Part shown: positions 1 to 6,344 of the stretch, in pieces
Layout: the number at the start of each line of letters is the position of its first letter
Numbering within the stretch: the first letter of the stretch is position 1
Assembly: GCA_041163265.1 (NCBI GenBank)
Contig: JBEARL010000079.1
Span: 1 to 7,173 of the forward strand
Length of the DNA: 7,173 nucleotides
Direction of reading: 5' to 3'
Origin: CSBr16-57R1 sp041163265
GTDB taxonomy: Bacteria; Actinomycetota; Nitriliruptoria; Nitriliruptorales; Nitriliruptoraceae
Program-made: the position numbers and the translations under genes
The notes under the pieces: generated by a model
Seen by the model: the letters and a program-made list of their open reading frames with translations, nothing else
Database searches by the model: none
Told to the model about the DNA's origin: nothing

Positions 1-1655
1 TGCTCGGTGACGGCTCGGAGGGCATCGGGTCGAACTCGTGGGCGGTCGCGGGGTCGATGACCGCCACCGGCGGTGCCATGCTGGCCAACGACCCGCACCT
101 CGCGCCGGCACTGCCGTCGATCTGGTACCAGGTCCGGCTGCGCTGCGCGCCGGTGTCCGAGGCCTGCCCCTACGACGTCGCCGGCTTCTCGTTCTCGGGC
201 ATGCCCGGCATCATCATCGGACACAACGACCGCATCGCCTATGGCTTCACGAACCTCGGCCCCGACGTCGCCGACCTCGTCGTCGAGCGCCTCGACGGCT
301 CGGACGTCGTCACCGCCGGCGGTGCGGTGCCGCTCGAGGTCCGGACCGAGACGATCCGGGTCGCGGGCGGGGACGACGTCGTCCACGAGGTCCGCGTCGG
401 CCCGCACGGGCCGCTGATCTCCGACGTCGGCGACGACTACGGGGGCGTCGCGTCGGGCCCGCTCGCCGCGGGCGCCCCCGACGGCGACGCCTTCGCGGTC
501 GCGCTGCGCTGGGTCGCGCTCGATCCCGCGCCGACCGCAGACGCCATCCCGCTCCTGATGCGGGCCCGTGACTTCACGGAGTTCCGCGCCGCGGGGGCGC
601 GCCTCCAGGTCCCGAGCCAGAACCTGCTCTACGCCGACGTGGACGGGCACATCGGGTACCAGGCGCCCGGTCTCATCCCGGTCCGGGACGGCCACGACGG
701 GACGCTGCCGACCGTCGGCTGGGAGGGCGGCGCCGCGTGGACGCGGTTCCTCGCCTTCGACGAGCTGCCCTACGTCCTGGACCCGGCCGGCGGCGTGATC
801 TCGACCGCGAACCAGCTGGTCCTGCCGCCCGGGACCACGCCGTTCCTGCACGTCGACGTCAGCTACGGCCAGCGGGGCCGCCGCATCGCGCAGCTCCTCG
901 ACGGTCGGACCGCGCTGACGCTCGACGACCTGGCCGCGATCCAGATGGACGCGCACAACGCGAACGCGGAGGTCCTCGTCCCGCACCTCCTCGCGGTCAC
1001 CACCTCGGACGCGGGGGCCCGCGAGCTGCAGGCGCTGCTCGCGACCTGGGACCTGCAGGACGACGTCGACTCGGCCGCGAGCGCGGCGTTCAACGCGACG
1101 TGGCGGGCGCTGCTCCGCCTGACCTTCCACGACGAGCTGCCGGAGTGGGCGTGGCCCACCGGCGGGGGTCGGTGGTGGGAGGTCGTCCGCGGCCTCGTCG
1201 ACGACCCGACGCACCCCTGGTGGTCCGACGCGGTGACGGGCGAGGCGCTGGACCGCGACGCCGTGGCGGTGGGGTGCCATCCACACGCTGACGCCGCGGC
1301 ACGCGACGTTCGGCTCGTCGGGCATCGCGCCGGTCGAGTGGCTGTTCAACCGCCGGCCGGGTGTCCTCGAGACCTCCGGCGGGACCGACATCGTGAACTC
1401 CAACTCCTGGAGCGCGGTCGACGGCTACGCCGTGGACTGGGTGCCCTCGATGCGGATGCTGGTCGACCTGACCGACCTCGACGCCGGCCGCTGGATCCAC
1501 CTGACGGGCCAGTCGGGACGACCGTTCCACGCCAACTACGGCGACGCGACCTCGCCGAGCGGTGGCGGACGGGCGGCTACGTCCCGATGCGCTTCAGCCC
1601 GGCGGCGACGTCCGCGGCCGCGGTCGACGTGCTGACGCTGACGCCGACCGGCTGA
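1..1655 (+). pseudogene. Penicillin acylase-family Ntn hydrolase (beta-subunit region), 5' partial, disrupted by two frameshifts
   Basis: Members of this family hydrolyse amide bonds (beta-lactam side chains, acyl-homoserine lactones, other acyl amides), are usually exported, and self-cleave to expose an N-terminal Ser. The reading frame is already open at base 3. GSNSWAVAG places the nucleophilic Ser at bases 30-32, so the signal peptide and alpha chain lie outside the window. Counting that Ser as 1, NDPHL supplies the conserved His23, and STANQ near residue 261 matches the oxyanion-hole Asn motif. PSQNLLYADVDGHIGY is another family hallmark. The starting frame reads well to about base 1268. 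From 1270 to about 1545 the family C-terminus (WGAIHTLTPRH, WVPSMRMLVDL, GQSGRPF) is in the +1 frame. From about 1545 (RDLAERWRTGGYVPM) the original frame resumes to TGA 1653-1655. No stop falls in the displaced stretch, so a full-length product with a scrambled Arg-rich segment of about 92 residues would be made. It could be a decayed gene or a sequence error. The substrate cannot be assigned. Confidence 0.85.
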
Positions 1656-1676
1656 CGGGGGCCGCGCCGGTCAGCC
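1650..1676. terminator. Inverted repeat spanning two convergent stop codons (possible bidirectional terminator)
   Basis: GGCTGAC at 1650-1656 and GTCAGCC at 1670-1676 form a perfect 7-bp stem around a 13-base G/C-rich loop. Each arm contains the stop codon of one convergent gene (acylase TGA at 1653-1655, miaA TGA on the minus strand at 1673-1671). There is no T tract on either side, so intrinsic termination would be atypical. The symmetry arises partly because both genes end in GGC TGA C. Terminator function is inferred only from position. Confidence 0.3.
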
Positions 1677-2642
1677 CCGTCCGCCCCACCGCCCGAGCAC
1701 GTCGGCCGGCTCGGTCGGGGTGCACCGCGGGTCGGCGCGGAACCACGCGCGCTGGCGCCTCGCGTAGCGCCAGGTGCGCGCCGCGACCGCGGCGGCGAGG
1801 TCGTCCTCCGCGAGCTCGCCGCGCAGGACGGCCGCGGCCTCGGCGTACCCGATGCCCGCGGCCGCGGTCCGCGAGCGCGGGGCCGCGGCCAGGCGCCGCT
1901 CCTCGGCGACGAGCCCTCCCGCGACCATCGCGGCGGCCCGCGCCGCGATCGACGCGCGCAGCACGTCGTCCGGCGGGTCCAGCAGGGCGACGTCGAGGTC
2001 GGCGTGGACCGACTCGTAGCGGCCCCAGGCGTCGTCCCAGCTGCTGAACGGTCGGCCGGTCAGCTCGAGCACCTCGAGGGCACGGACGACGCGGCGGAGG
2101 TTGCGGACGGGGATCCGCTCCGCGGCGGCCGGGTCCCGGGCCGCCAGCTCGGCGTGGGCAGCCTCGGCGTCGTCCCCGAGCCGGTCCGCCACCGCGGCCC
2201 GGACCTCGGGATCCGTCGGCGGGAACTCCAGCCCGTCGACGACGGCCCGCCAGTACAGCCCCGAGCCGCCGACGAGCAGCGCCGTCGCACCGCGGGCGTG
2301 GACGTCGGCGATCGCCGCCCGTGCGAGGTCGCGGAACCGCACGACGGTCAGCTCGTCGGCCGGGTCGAGGACGTCGATCAGGTGGTGCGGGACCCGGGCG
2401 CGCTCGGTCGGCGTCGGCTTCGCGGTCCCGACGTCCATGCCGCGGTACACCGTGAACGCGTCGATCGCGACGATCTCGTGGGGTTCGCCGCGCGCGGACG
2501 CCGCCTCGGCGACGGCGAGCGCCAGCGCGGACTTGCCGGCGCCGGTCGGACCCAGGATCGCCCGGACCCGCCCCCGCGACGCCGGCGCGGACCCCGACGG
2601 GGACGCCGGCGACGCCGCGGGCGCCCCGGGTCCGGCGCTCAC
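1671..2642 (-). CDS. miaA: tRNA dimethylallyltransferase MiaA
   Basis: MiaA transfers a dimethylallyl group from DMAPP to N6 of A37 in tRNAs that read UNN codons, giving i6A37 in the cytoplasm. The 323-residue product is close to the usual length of about 310. A P-loop, GPTGAGKS, lies at residues 31-38. VAIDAFTVYRGMDVGTAKP follows, with Asp61 at the position of the catalytic base. PHHLIDVLDP is at 85-94, VGGSGLYWRAVVDGL at 124-138, RNLRRVVRALEVLELTGRP is further on, and the C-terminal helix is RTWRYARRQRAWFR. The first 24 or so residues are an Ala/Pro/Ser-rich extension ahead of the core. The GTG start at 2642 is chosen because it overlaps the miaB stop as GTGA (2642-2639), implying translational coupling. 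The family's usual Ser-x-Gln after the catalytic Asp is Ala-Phe-Thr here, and the usual GGTGLY is GGSGLY; both look like lineage variation rather than loss. The identification is firm; the exact start is less certain. Confidence 0.95.
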   Translation of the reverse strand: MSAGPGAPAASPASPSGSAPASRGRVRAILGPTGAGKSALALAVAEAASARGEPHEIVAIDAFTVYRGMDVGTAKPTPTERARVPHHLIDVLDPADELTVVRFRDLARAAIADVHARGATALLVGGSGLYWRAVVDGLEFPPTDPEVRAAVADRLGDDAEAAHAELAARDPAAAERIPVRNLRRVVRALEVLELTGRPFSSWDDAWGRYESVHADLDVALLDPPDDVLRASIAARAAAMVAGGLVAEERRLAAAPRSRTAAAGIGYAEAAAVLRGELAEDDLAAAVAARTWRYARRQRAWFRADPRCTPTEPADVLGRWGGRG

Positions 2643-4120
2643 CCCGCCGCCAGCGGCAGCCGTCGCGACGGCGCGAGGAACGTCGGCGCCGGAGCGGGCG
2701 GGGCCGGCGGCGTCCCGGCCGCCGCGGCCCGCTCGGCCGCGAGCCCGGCCCGCGTCCGGGTGACGGTCAGGGCCGGGCCGGCGAGGGCGTACGAGGTCGC
2801 GGCGGAGGTCACGGTCGCGGTCACGAGGTCGCCGGGGTGGAACGCGGGGTCGGTCGGCGCCGGCAGGTGCACGAGGTGGTTGCCCGGCGTCCGGCCCGAC
2901 CACCGGTCGGGATCCGTGCGCGACGGCCCCTCGACGAGGAGCTCGAGGGGCCGGCCGACCAGCCGCTCGTGCGCCGCCCGCGAGTGCGCCCGGACGCGGG
3001 CGTCGAGCCGCACGTAGCGGTCGGCCACGACGTCTGCGGGGACGAACCGGTCCGTCATCGCGGCCGCCTCGGTCCCCGGCCGGGGCGAGTACTGGAACGT
3101 GAAGGCCTGGTCGAACCGGACCTCGTCGACGACCGCGAGGGTGTCGAGGAAGTCCTCCTCGGTCTCGCCGGGGAAGCCGACGATGACGTCGGTCGTCAGG
3201 GCGGCGTCGGGGATCAGCGTCCGCGTCCGTGCGACGAGCTCGAGGTACCGCGACCGCCGGTACGAGCGCCGCATGGCGCGCAGCACGCGGTCGGACCCCG
3301 ACTGCAGCGGCAGATGCAGGTGCGGCATGACGTTCGGGGTCGCGGCCATCGCGTCGAGCACGTCGGGGGTGAAGTCGTGCGGGTGCGGCGAGGTGAACCG
3401 GACGCGCAGCAGCCCGTCCACACCGCCGAGGGCGCGGAGCAGGTCGGCGAACAGCGGCCGTCCGTCGAGGTCCCGCCCGTACGAGTTCACGTTCTGCCCG
3501 AGCAGCGTGACCTCGACCACGTCCTCCGCGACGAGCGATCGGACCTCGGCGACGACGTCCGCGACGGACCGCGACCGCTCGGGCCCGCGCAGCGCGGGGA
3601 CGATGCAGAACGTGCAGGCGTTGTCGCACCCGACCGAGATCGCGACCCAGGCGTGGTGGCGGACGCCGCGGCGCGCCGGCAGGGCCGAGGGGAAGACCTC
3701 GAGGGTCTCGAGCAGCTCGACGACGGGCAGGTGGTCGGCGTCGGCCCGCGCCAGCAGCTCGGGCAGGCGTCCGAGGTTGTGGGTGCCGTAGACGACGTCG
3801 ACCCAGGGGGCGCGCTCGGCGACGCTCGCCCCGTCCTTCTGCGCGAGGCAGCCGCCGACGACGATCGTGAGGTCCCGCCCCTCGTCGCGCCGAGCCGCCT
3901 TCAGCGCCCGCAGATGGCCGAGGGTGCCGTACAGGCGCTCGTCGGCGTTCTCGCGCACCGCGCAGGTGTTGAGCAGGACGAGGTCGGCGTCCGAGGGGTC
4001 GTCCGCCGGCCGGTACCCGACGGCCTCGAGCAGTCCCGCCGCGCGCTGCGAGTCGTGCTCGTTCATCTGGCAGCCGAAGGTCCGCACGGCGTAGGTGCGC
4101 GGCGCGGCGCGGACCTCCAT
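2639..4120 (-). CDS. miaB: tRNA-2-methylthio-N6-dimethylallyladenosine synthase MiaB (radical SAM methylthiotransferase)
   Basis: MiaB adds the 2-methylthio group to i6A37 of tRNA, using two [4Fe-4S] clusters and S-adenosylmethionine, and so acts on the product of MiaA. The 493-residue protein shows the full architecture. The N-terminal methylthiotransferase domain has cluster ligands Cys17 (TFGCQMNEHDS), Cys53 (LLNTCAVRENA) and Cys91 (VVGGCLAQKDG). The radical SAM domain has the CxxxCxxC motif at Cys165, Cys169 and Cys172 (VGCDNACTFCIVP). A C-terminal TRAM domain includes SGRTPGNHLVHLP. A Pro/Ala-rich tail of about 40 residues follows TRAM. The ATG at 4120 is chosen because a strong GGAGG lies 5 bases upstream and because homology begins a few residues later, although the frame stays open much further upstream. 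It is 65 bases downstream of the MFS gene on the same strand and overlaps miaA by four bases (GTGA), so miaB and miaA are very likely one operon. Confidence 0.96.
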   Translation of the reverse strand: MEVRAAPRTYAVRTFGCQMNEHDSQRAAGLLEAVGYRPADDPSDADLVLLNTCAVRENADERLYGTLGHLRALKAARRDEGRDLTIVVGGCLAQKDGASVAERAPWVDVVYGTHNLGRLPELLARADADHLPVVELLETLEVFPSALPARRGVRHHAWVAISVGCDNACTFCIVPALRGPERSRSVADVVAEVRSLVAEDVVEVTLLGQNVNSYGRDLDGRPLFADLLRALGGVDGLLRVRFTSPHPHDFTPDVLDAMAATPNVMPHLHLPLQSGSDRVLRAMRRSYRRSRYLELVARTRTLIPDAALTTDVIVGFPGETEEDFLDTLAVVDEVRFDQAFTFQYSPRPGTEAAAMTDRFVPADVVADRYVRLDARVRAHSRAAHERLVGRPLELLVEGPSRTDPDRWSGRTPGNHLVHLPAPTDPAFHPGDLVTATVTSAATSYALAGPALTVTRTRAGLAAERAAAAGTPPAPPAPAPTFLAPSRRLPLAAG

Positions 4121-4138
4121 CTCGGCCTCCCCCGGCGG

Positions 4139-4160
4139 TGCGGACCCGGTCGGGCCCGCG
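4139..4160 (-). other. GC-rich hairpin between the MFS gene and miaB
   Basis: In the 65-base gap between the MFS stop and the miaB start, bases 4140-4147 and 4152-4159 pair over eight positions with one internal A-C mismatch and a GGTC loop; a T-G pair can close the base. The hairpin sits just upstream of the miaB Shine-Dalgarno sequence. It could be a weak terminator for the MFS transcript or a leader structure of miaB. No T tract follows, and at this base composition such stems also occur by chance. Confidence 0.25.
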
Positions 4161-4185
4161 GGGTGCGAGTGTGCCGGACCGGCGC

Positions 4186-5475
4186 TCAGACGGCCGCGAC
4201 GGCGGGCGCGGCGGGGGCCGGCGGCGCACCCGGTCCGACGGCGCCCCGCCGGACGAGCGCCACCGGGACGACGAGCAGCGCCAGCGTGGCCGTCGCGAAC
4301 GTCGGGAACCCGAGCAGCGTGACGAGCACGCCCGAGAGCCCACCGGCGGTCGCGCCGGCGGCGTTCATCGTCAGGTCGGTCAACCCCTGCGCCGGCGCGC
4401 GCGCCGCGAGCGGCAGCGTCGCGGTCAGCAGGGCCGAGCTGCCGATCAGGCAGAACGACCAGCCGGTGCCGAGCAGGACCAGCCCGGTCAGGAACCCGGC
4501 GCCGCCGTGCGGCTCGCCGCTCGCGGCGAGGGTGACGGCCCCCGCGAGCTGGACGAACCCGAGCCACAGGGCGGTCCGGGGCCCGAGCCGATCGGTGAGC
4601 CGACCGACGAGCGGGCTGAGCGCGTACATGCCCGCGATGTGGAGGCTGATCGTCAGGCCGACGAGCTGCACGTCGGCGCCGTGCGCGCCCATGTGCACGG
4701 GTGTCATCGACATGACGCCGACCATCGTCGCGTGGGCCGCGGCGATCGTGACCGCGGCGGCACGCGCCGCCGGGATGACGCGGACGGCGGCCAGCCCCTC
4801 GCCGAGGGCGCGCCGGACCCCGACCCGTCCCGCGCCGACGTCCACGTCCCCGGCGAGCCGTCGCGCGAGCAGCAGCGGGTCCGGCCGGAGCAGCGTCGCG
4901 ACGGCGAGCCCGGCCAGCGCGAACGCGGCGCCCGAGAGGAGGTACGGCCCGGCCAGCCGCGGCACGCCGACGAGGTCGGCCAGCGCCGCCCCCGGACCCG
5001 TCAGGTTGGGTCCGAGGACCGCGCCGACGGTGGTGGCCCAGACGACGAGGGCCAGGTCCGCGGCCCGGCGCTCGGGCAGGGCGAGATCGGTCGCGGCGTA
5101 CCGCGCCTGCAGGTTGGCGCCACCGGCCCCGCCGAACGCGAGGCCCGCGAGGAGCAGCAGCGGGAGGCTGTCGAGTCGCGCGGCCACGACCGCCCCCAGC
5201 GCACCGGTCGCACCGACGAGGTAGCCGGCCGTCAGACCGGGCCGGCGGCCCCGGTGCGCCGACGCGCCGATCGCCGCCGCGGCGAGTCCCGAGCCGAGCG
5301 CCGTCGCCGAGCCGGCGAGGCCGGCCAGCGCGGCCGTCCCGGCGAGGTCGTAGGCCAGCAGCGTCGCGACCGCGACGCCCGTCCCGACCCCGAGGCCACC
5401 GAGCACCTGCGTCGCGACGAGCGTGCGCCGCGCGCGGCGCTGCGCGGCGGCTCGATCGATCTCGACGGGGGGCAT
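4186..5475 (-). CDS. Major facilitator superfamily transporter, substrate unknown
   Basis: This is a 429-residue polytopic inner-membrane protein with about twelve hydrophobic segments rich in Ala, Leu, Gly and Val, the usual size for an MFS carrier. A short basic N-terminus (RRARR near 13-17) precedes the first helix at about 18-42. The loop between helices 2 and 3 (HRGRRPG, 74-80) and the second-half copy VGRLTDRLGPR (290-300) match the MFS motif A loops. NLQARYAATDLA (121-132) and TPVHMGAHG followed by SLHIAGMYALSP (258-288) recall a widespread but poorly characterised actinobacterial branch. A central hydrophilic loop (about 197-232) separates the two halves, and the tail is Pro/Ala-rich. 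ATG 5475 is preferred; a GTG three codons upstream (5484) is possible. TAGCGT lies 7 bases before the ATG, so the transcript may be leaderless. Substrate and direction of transport cannot be told from the sequence; an efflux role is only a guess. Confidence 0.85.
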   Translation of the reverse strand: MPPVEIDRAAAQRRARRTLVATQVLGGLGVGTGVAVATLLAYDLAGTAALAGLAGSATALGSGLAAAAIGASAHRGRRPGLTAGYLVGATGALGAVVAARLDSLPLLLLAGLAFGGAGGANLQARYAATDLALPERRAADLALVVWATTVGAVLGPNLTGPGAALADLVGVPRLAGPYLLSGAAFALAGLAVATLLRPDPLLLARRLAGDVDVGAGRVGVRRALGEGLAAVRVIPAARAAAVTIAAAHATMVGVMSMTPVHMGAHGADVQLVGLTISLHIAGMYALSPLVGRLTDRLGPRTALWLGFVQLAGAVTLAASGEPHGGAGFLTGLVLLGTGWSFCLIGSSALLTATLPLAARAPAQGLTDLTMNAAGATAGGLSGVLVTLLGFPTFATATLALLVVPVALVRRGAVGPGAPPAPAAPAVAAV

Positions 5476-5482
5476 GTGCAGC

Positions 5483-5488
5483 ACGCTA
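5483..5488 (-). promoter_or_regulatory. Candidate -10 element for the MFS gene (leaderless start)
   Basis: On the minus strand TAGCGT fits the actinobacterial -10 pattern TANNNT. It ends 7 bases before the proposed ATG at 5475, the spacing expected when transcription begins at the start codon. No clear TTGAC-like -35 is visible upstream. No good Shine-Dalgarno sequence sits near this ATG; GAGGGGG is about 21 bases away. This is a positional inference only. Confidence 0.35.
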
Positions 5489-5505
5489 GTCAGCGGCCCC
5501 CTCGG

Positions 5506-5511
5506 TACGGT
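5506..5511 (+). promoter_or_regulatory. Candidate -10 element for the plus-strand GLUG gene
   Basis: TACGGT matches TANNNT on the plus strand. It would start transcription around 5518, giving a leader of about 75 bases before the ATG at 5593. It lies 18 bases from the opposing MFS -10 candidate, so the two divergent promoters would overlap. No recognisable -35 is present. The hexamer also overlaps the first copy of the 12-bp direct repeat. Confidence 0.3.
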
Positions 5512-5560
5512 GGGGGCGCCGCGCGGGGGCGCGGCACGCCGTGGCAGGCGGTGGGGGCGC
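5508..5560 (+). repeat. 12-bp direct repeat plus a third partial copy in the divergent intergenic region
   Basis: CGGTGGGGGCGC occurs exactly at 5508-5519 and 5549-5560, offset by 41 bases (about four helical turns). Its core GGGGGCGC occurs a third time at 5525-5532. All three copies lie on the same strand between the two divergent genes. A repeated site on one helical face would suit a regulator, but no binding family is recognised, and G-runs are expected at this base composition. Confidence 0.5.
5518..5535 (+). promoter_or_regulatory. Perfect 7-bp hairpin near the predicted 5' end of the GLUG transcript
   Basis: GCCGCGC (5518-5524) and GCGCGGC (5529-5535) are perfect inverted repeats around a GGGG loop. 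If transcription begins after TACGGT at 5506-5511, this stem would sit at the extreme 5' end of the leader, where it could stabilise the RNA or form an operator. No T tract follows, so it is not a classic terminator. Confidence 0.35.
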
Positions 5561-5596
5561 ATGGGTCGTTCGACGTCGTCGTGGGCCGGTCGATGA
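5561..5596 (+). CDS. Possible 11-residue leader ORF overlapping the GLUG gene start
   Basis: ATG 5561 is preceded by a purine-rich GGTGGGGG about 3 bases upstream and reads MGRSTSSWAGR before TGA at 5594-5596. That stop overlaps the proposed GLUG-gene ATG (5593-5595) as ATGA, the classic arrangement for translational coupling. The GLUG ATG itself has no convincing Shine-Dalgarno sequence, which makes re-initiation from a leader ORF plausible. The peptide has no recognisable features. The alternative is chance, since the true GLUG start could be an upstream GTG such as 5581. Confidence 0.3.
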   Translation: MGRSTSSWAGR

Positions 5597-6312
5597 CCGG
5601 CCCGAGTCCGTTCGGCCCGCTGCTGCCGCTCGGCCGGCGCGGTCCGGTCGTCGCGCTGGGCCTGCTCGTGTCCCTCTCGGCCGTGGGCGTCGCGGTCGTG
5701 CTGGCGGTGACGGGCGCCGGGTGTCCGACCGACCGCTTCGGTCCCGGCTCCGGCGACGGCCGCAGCCCGGCGGTGCCGCTCCTCGTCCACTCGACCGACG
5801 CCCTGGCGGCGGTCCCGGCCTGTCCCGACCGTCACCTCCGCCAGGTCGCGGACCTCGCCGCACCGAACCCGTGGATCCCCGTCGGCGGTGCGGGCGCGCC
5901 CGCGTTCACGGGCAGCTACGACGGTGGTGGGTTCCGCGTGACGGGCGTCCGGGTCTTCCTCCCGGGTTCGGCCGACGTCGGGTTCTTCGGCGTCGTCGCC
6001 GACGGCGAGGTGCGCGACCTCGTCCTCGAAGATGTCGTGGTCCAGGCAGGCGACCGCTCGGGCGCCGTGGCAGGTCGGGTCGGACCAGGGGGCCGCGTCC
6101 GTGACGTGACGGTCCTCGACGCCGTCGTGACCGGAGGGGACGACGTCGGCGGCCTCGTGGGGCTGGCCGATCCCGACGCCGTGGTCGAGGGCGACTTCGG
6201 GGGTCGCGTCGCGGGACGCGGCGGGGACGTCGGGGCGTCGTCCGTCGGGCGCGTCGGGGCGGTGGCCCCCGCGGCCGGGGACGCGGTGGACGCGGACGAC
6301 CCGGCGCCCTGA
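5593..6312 (+). CDS. Small exported or lipid-anchored GLUG-repeat protein
   Basis: This 239-residue protein resembles GLUG-motif domains of bacterial surface proteins and IgA1-protease-like adhesins, which fold as right-handed beta-helices. Arg15-Arg16 precede a hydrophobic segment (about 17-41) ending TGAGC, where Cys44 loosely fits a lipobox; it may be a lipoprotein or an N-terminally anchored protein. HSTDALAAVP (66-75) and PWIPVGG...FTGSYDGGGFRVTGV (93-119) form the usual block before the repeats. About three beta-helix turns follow: DVGFFGVVADGEVRDLVLEDV (128-148), SGAVAGRVGPGGRVRDVTVLDAVV (156-179) and DVGGLVGLADPDAVVEGDF (184-202). The C-terminal stretch of about 37 residues is Gly/Ala/Val/Asp-rich low complexity. 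Family members often carry many more repeats, so this is a minimal version. The ATG at 5593 fits the signal segment, but an upstream GTG (5581) is possible. It is divergent from the MFS gene and convergent with the small membrane protein. A role in surface attachment or binding is inferred; no catalytic residues are visible. Confidence 0.75.
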   Translation: MTGPSPFGPLLPLGRRGPVVALGLLVSLSAVGVAVVLAVTGAGCPTDRFGPGSGDGRSPAVPLLVHSTDALAAVPACPDRHLRQVADLAAPNPWIPVGGAGAPAFTGSYDGGGFRVTGVRVFLPGSADVGFFGVVADGEVRDLVLEDVVVQAGDRSGAVAGRVGPGGRVRDVTVLDAVVTGGDDVGGLVGLADPDAVVEGDFGGRVAGRGGDVGASSVGRVGAVAPAAGDAVDADDPAP

Positions 6313-6344
6313 CGGACCGGCCCGGTCAGCCGGCCCGGGTCAGG
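6308..6344. terminator. GC-rich inverted and direct repeats at the convergent 3' ends (possible terminator region)
   Basis: CCTGAC (6308-6313, containing the GLUG stop) is complementary to GTCAGG (6339-6344, inside the 3' end of the membrane-protein gene). Between the arms, GACCGG-C-CCGGTC (6315-6327) is itself palindromic, and CCGGCCCGG is repeated directly at 6317-6325 and 6330-6338. Only 13 bases separate the two stop codons. The density of symmetry suggests a shared bidirectional terminator, but there is no T tract and the best fold is not certain. Confidence 0.3.

Noticed and set aside
863..1530. Minus-strand ORFs antisense to the acylase (863-1159 and 1090-1530)
   Set aside because: They have no domain pattern and shadow composition. 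The plus-strand acylase motifs, including those in the shifted frame, explain the region.
1671..4343. Apparent 890-residue minus-strand ORF covering miaA and much of miaB
   Set aside because: Only its C-terminal part is MiaA. The rest is an Arg/Pro-rich out-of-frame reading of miaB with no stops because of the base composition.
4121..4567. N-terminal extension of miaB into the MFS gene
   Set aside because: The extension is Arg/Ala/Gly-rich with no MiaB similarity, and the ATG at 4120 has a strong GGAGG at ideal spacing.
2837..5224. Long plus-strand ORF of 795 residues
   Set aside because: It is antisense to miaB and the MFS gene, is dominated by Arg, Pro, Gly and Ala, and shows no domain pattern, while both minus-strand genes have clear family motifs.
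4138..5592. Plus-strand extension of the GLUG frame upstream to 4138, which would make a 724-residue protein
   Set aside because: The upstream part is an Arg/Gly-rich shadow of the MFS gene. The signal-like segment and GLUG similarity start only after 5593.
5486..5863. Minus-strand 125-residue ORF antisense to the GLUG gene start
   Set aside because: Its composition is almost wholly Arg, Pro and Gly, and it lies across the divergent promoter and the recognisable plus-strand coding region.
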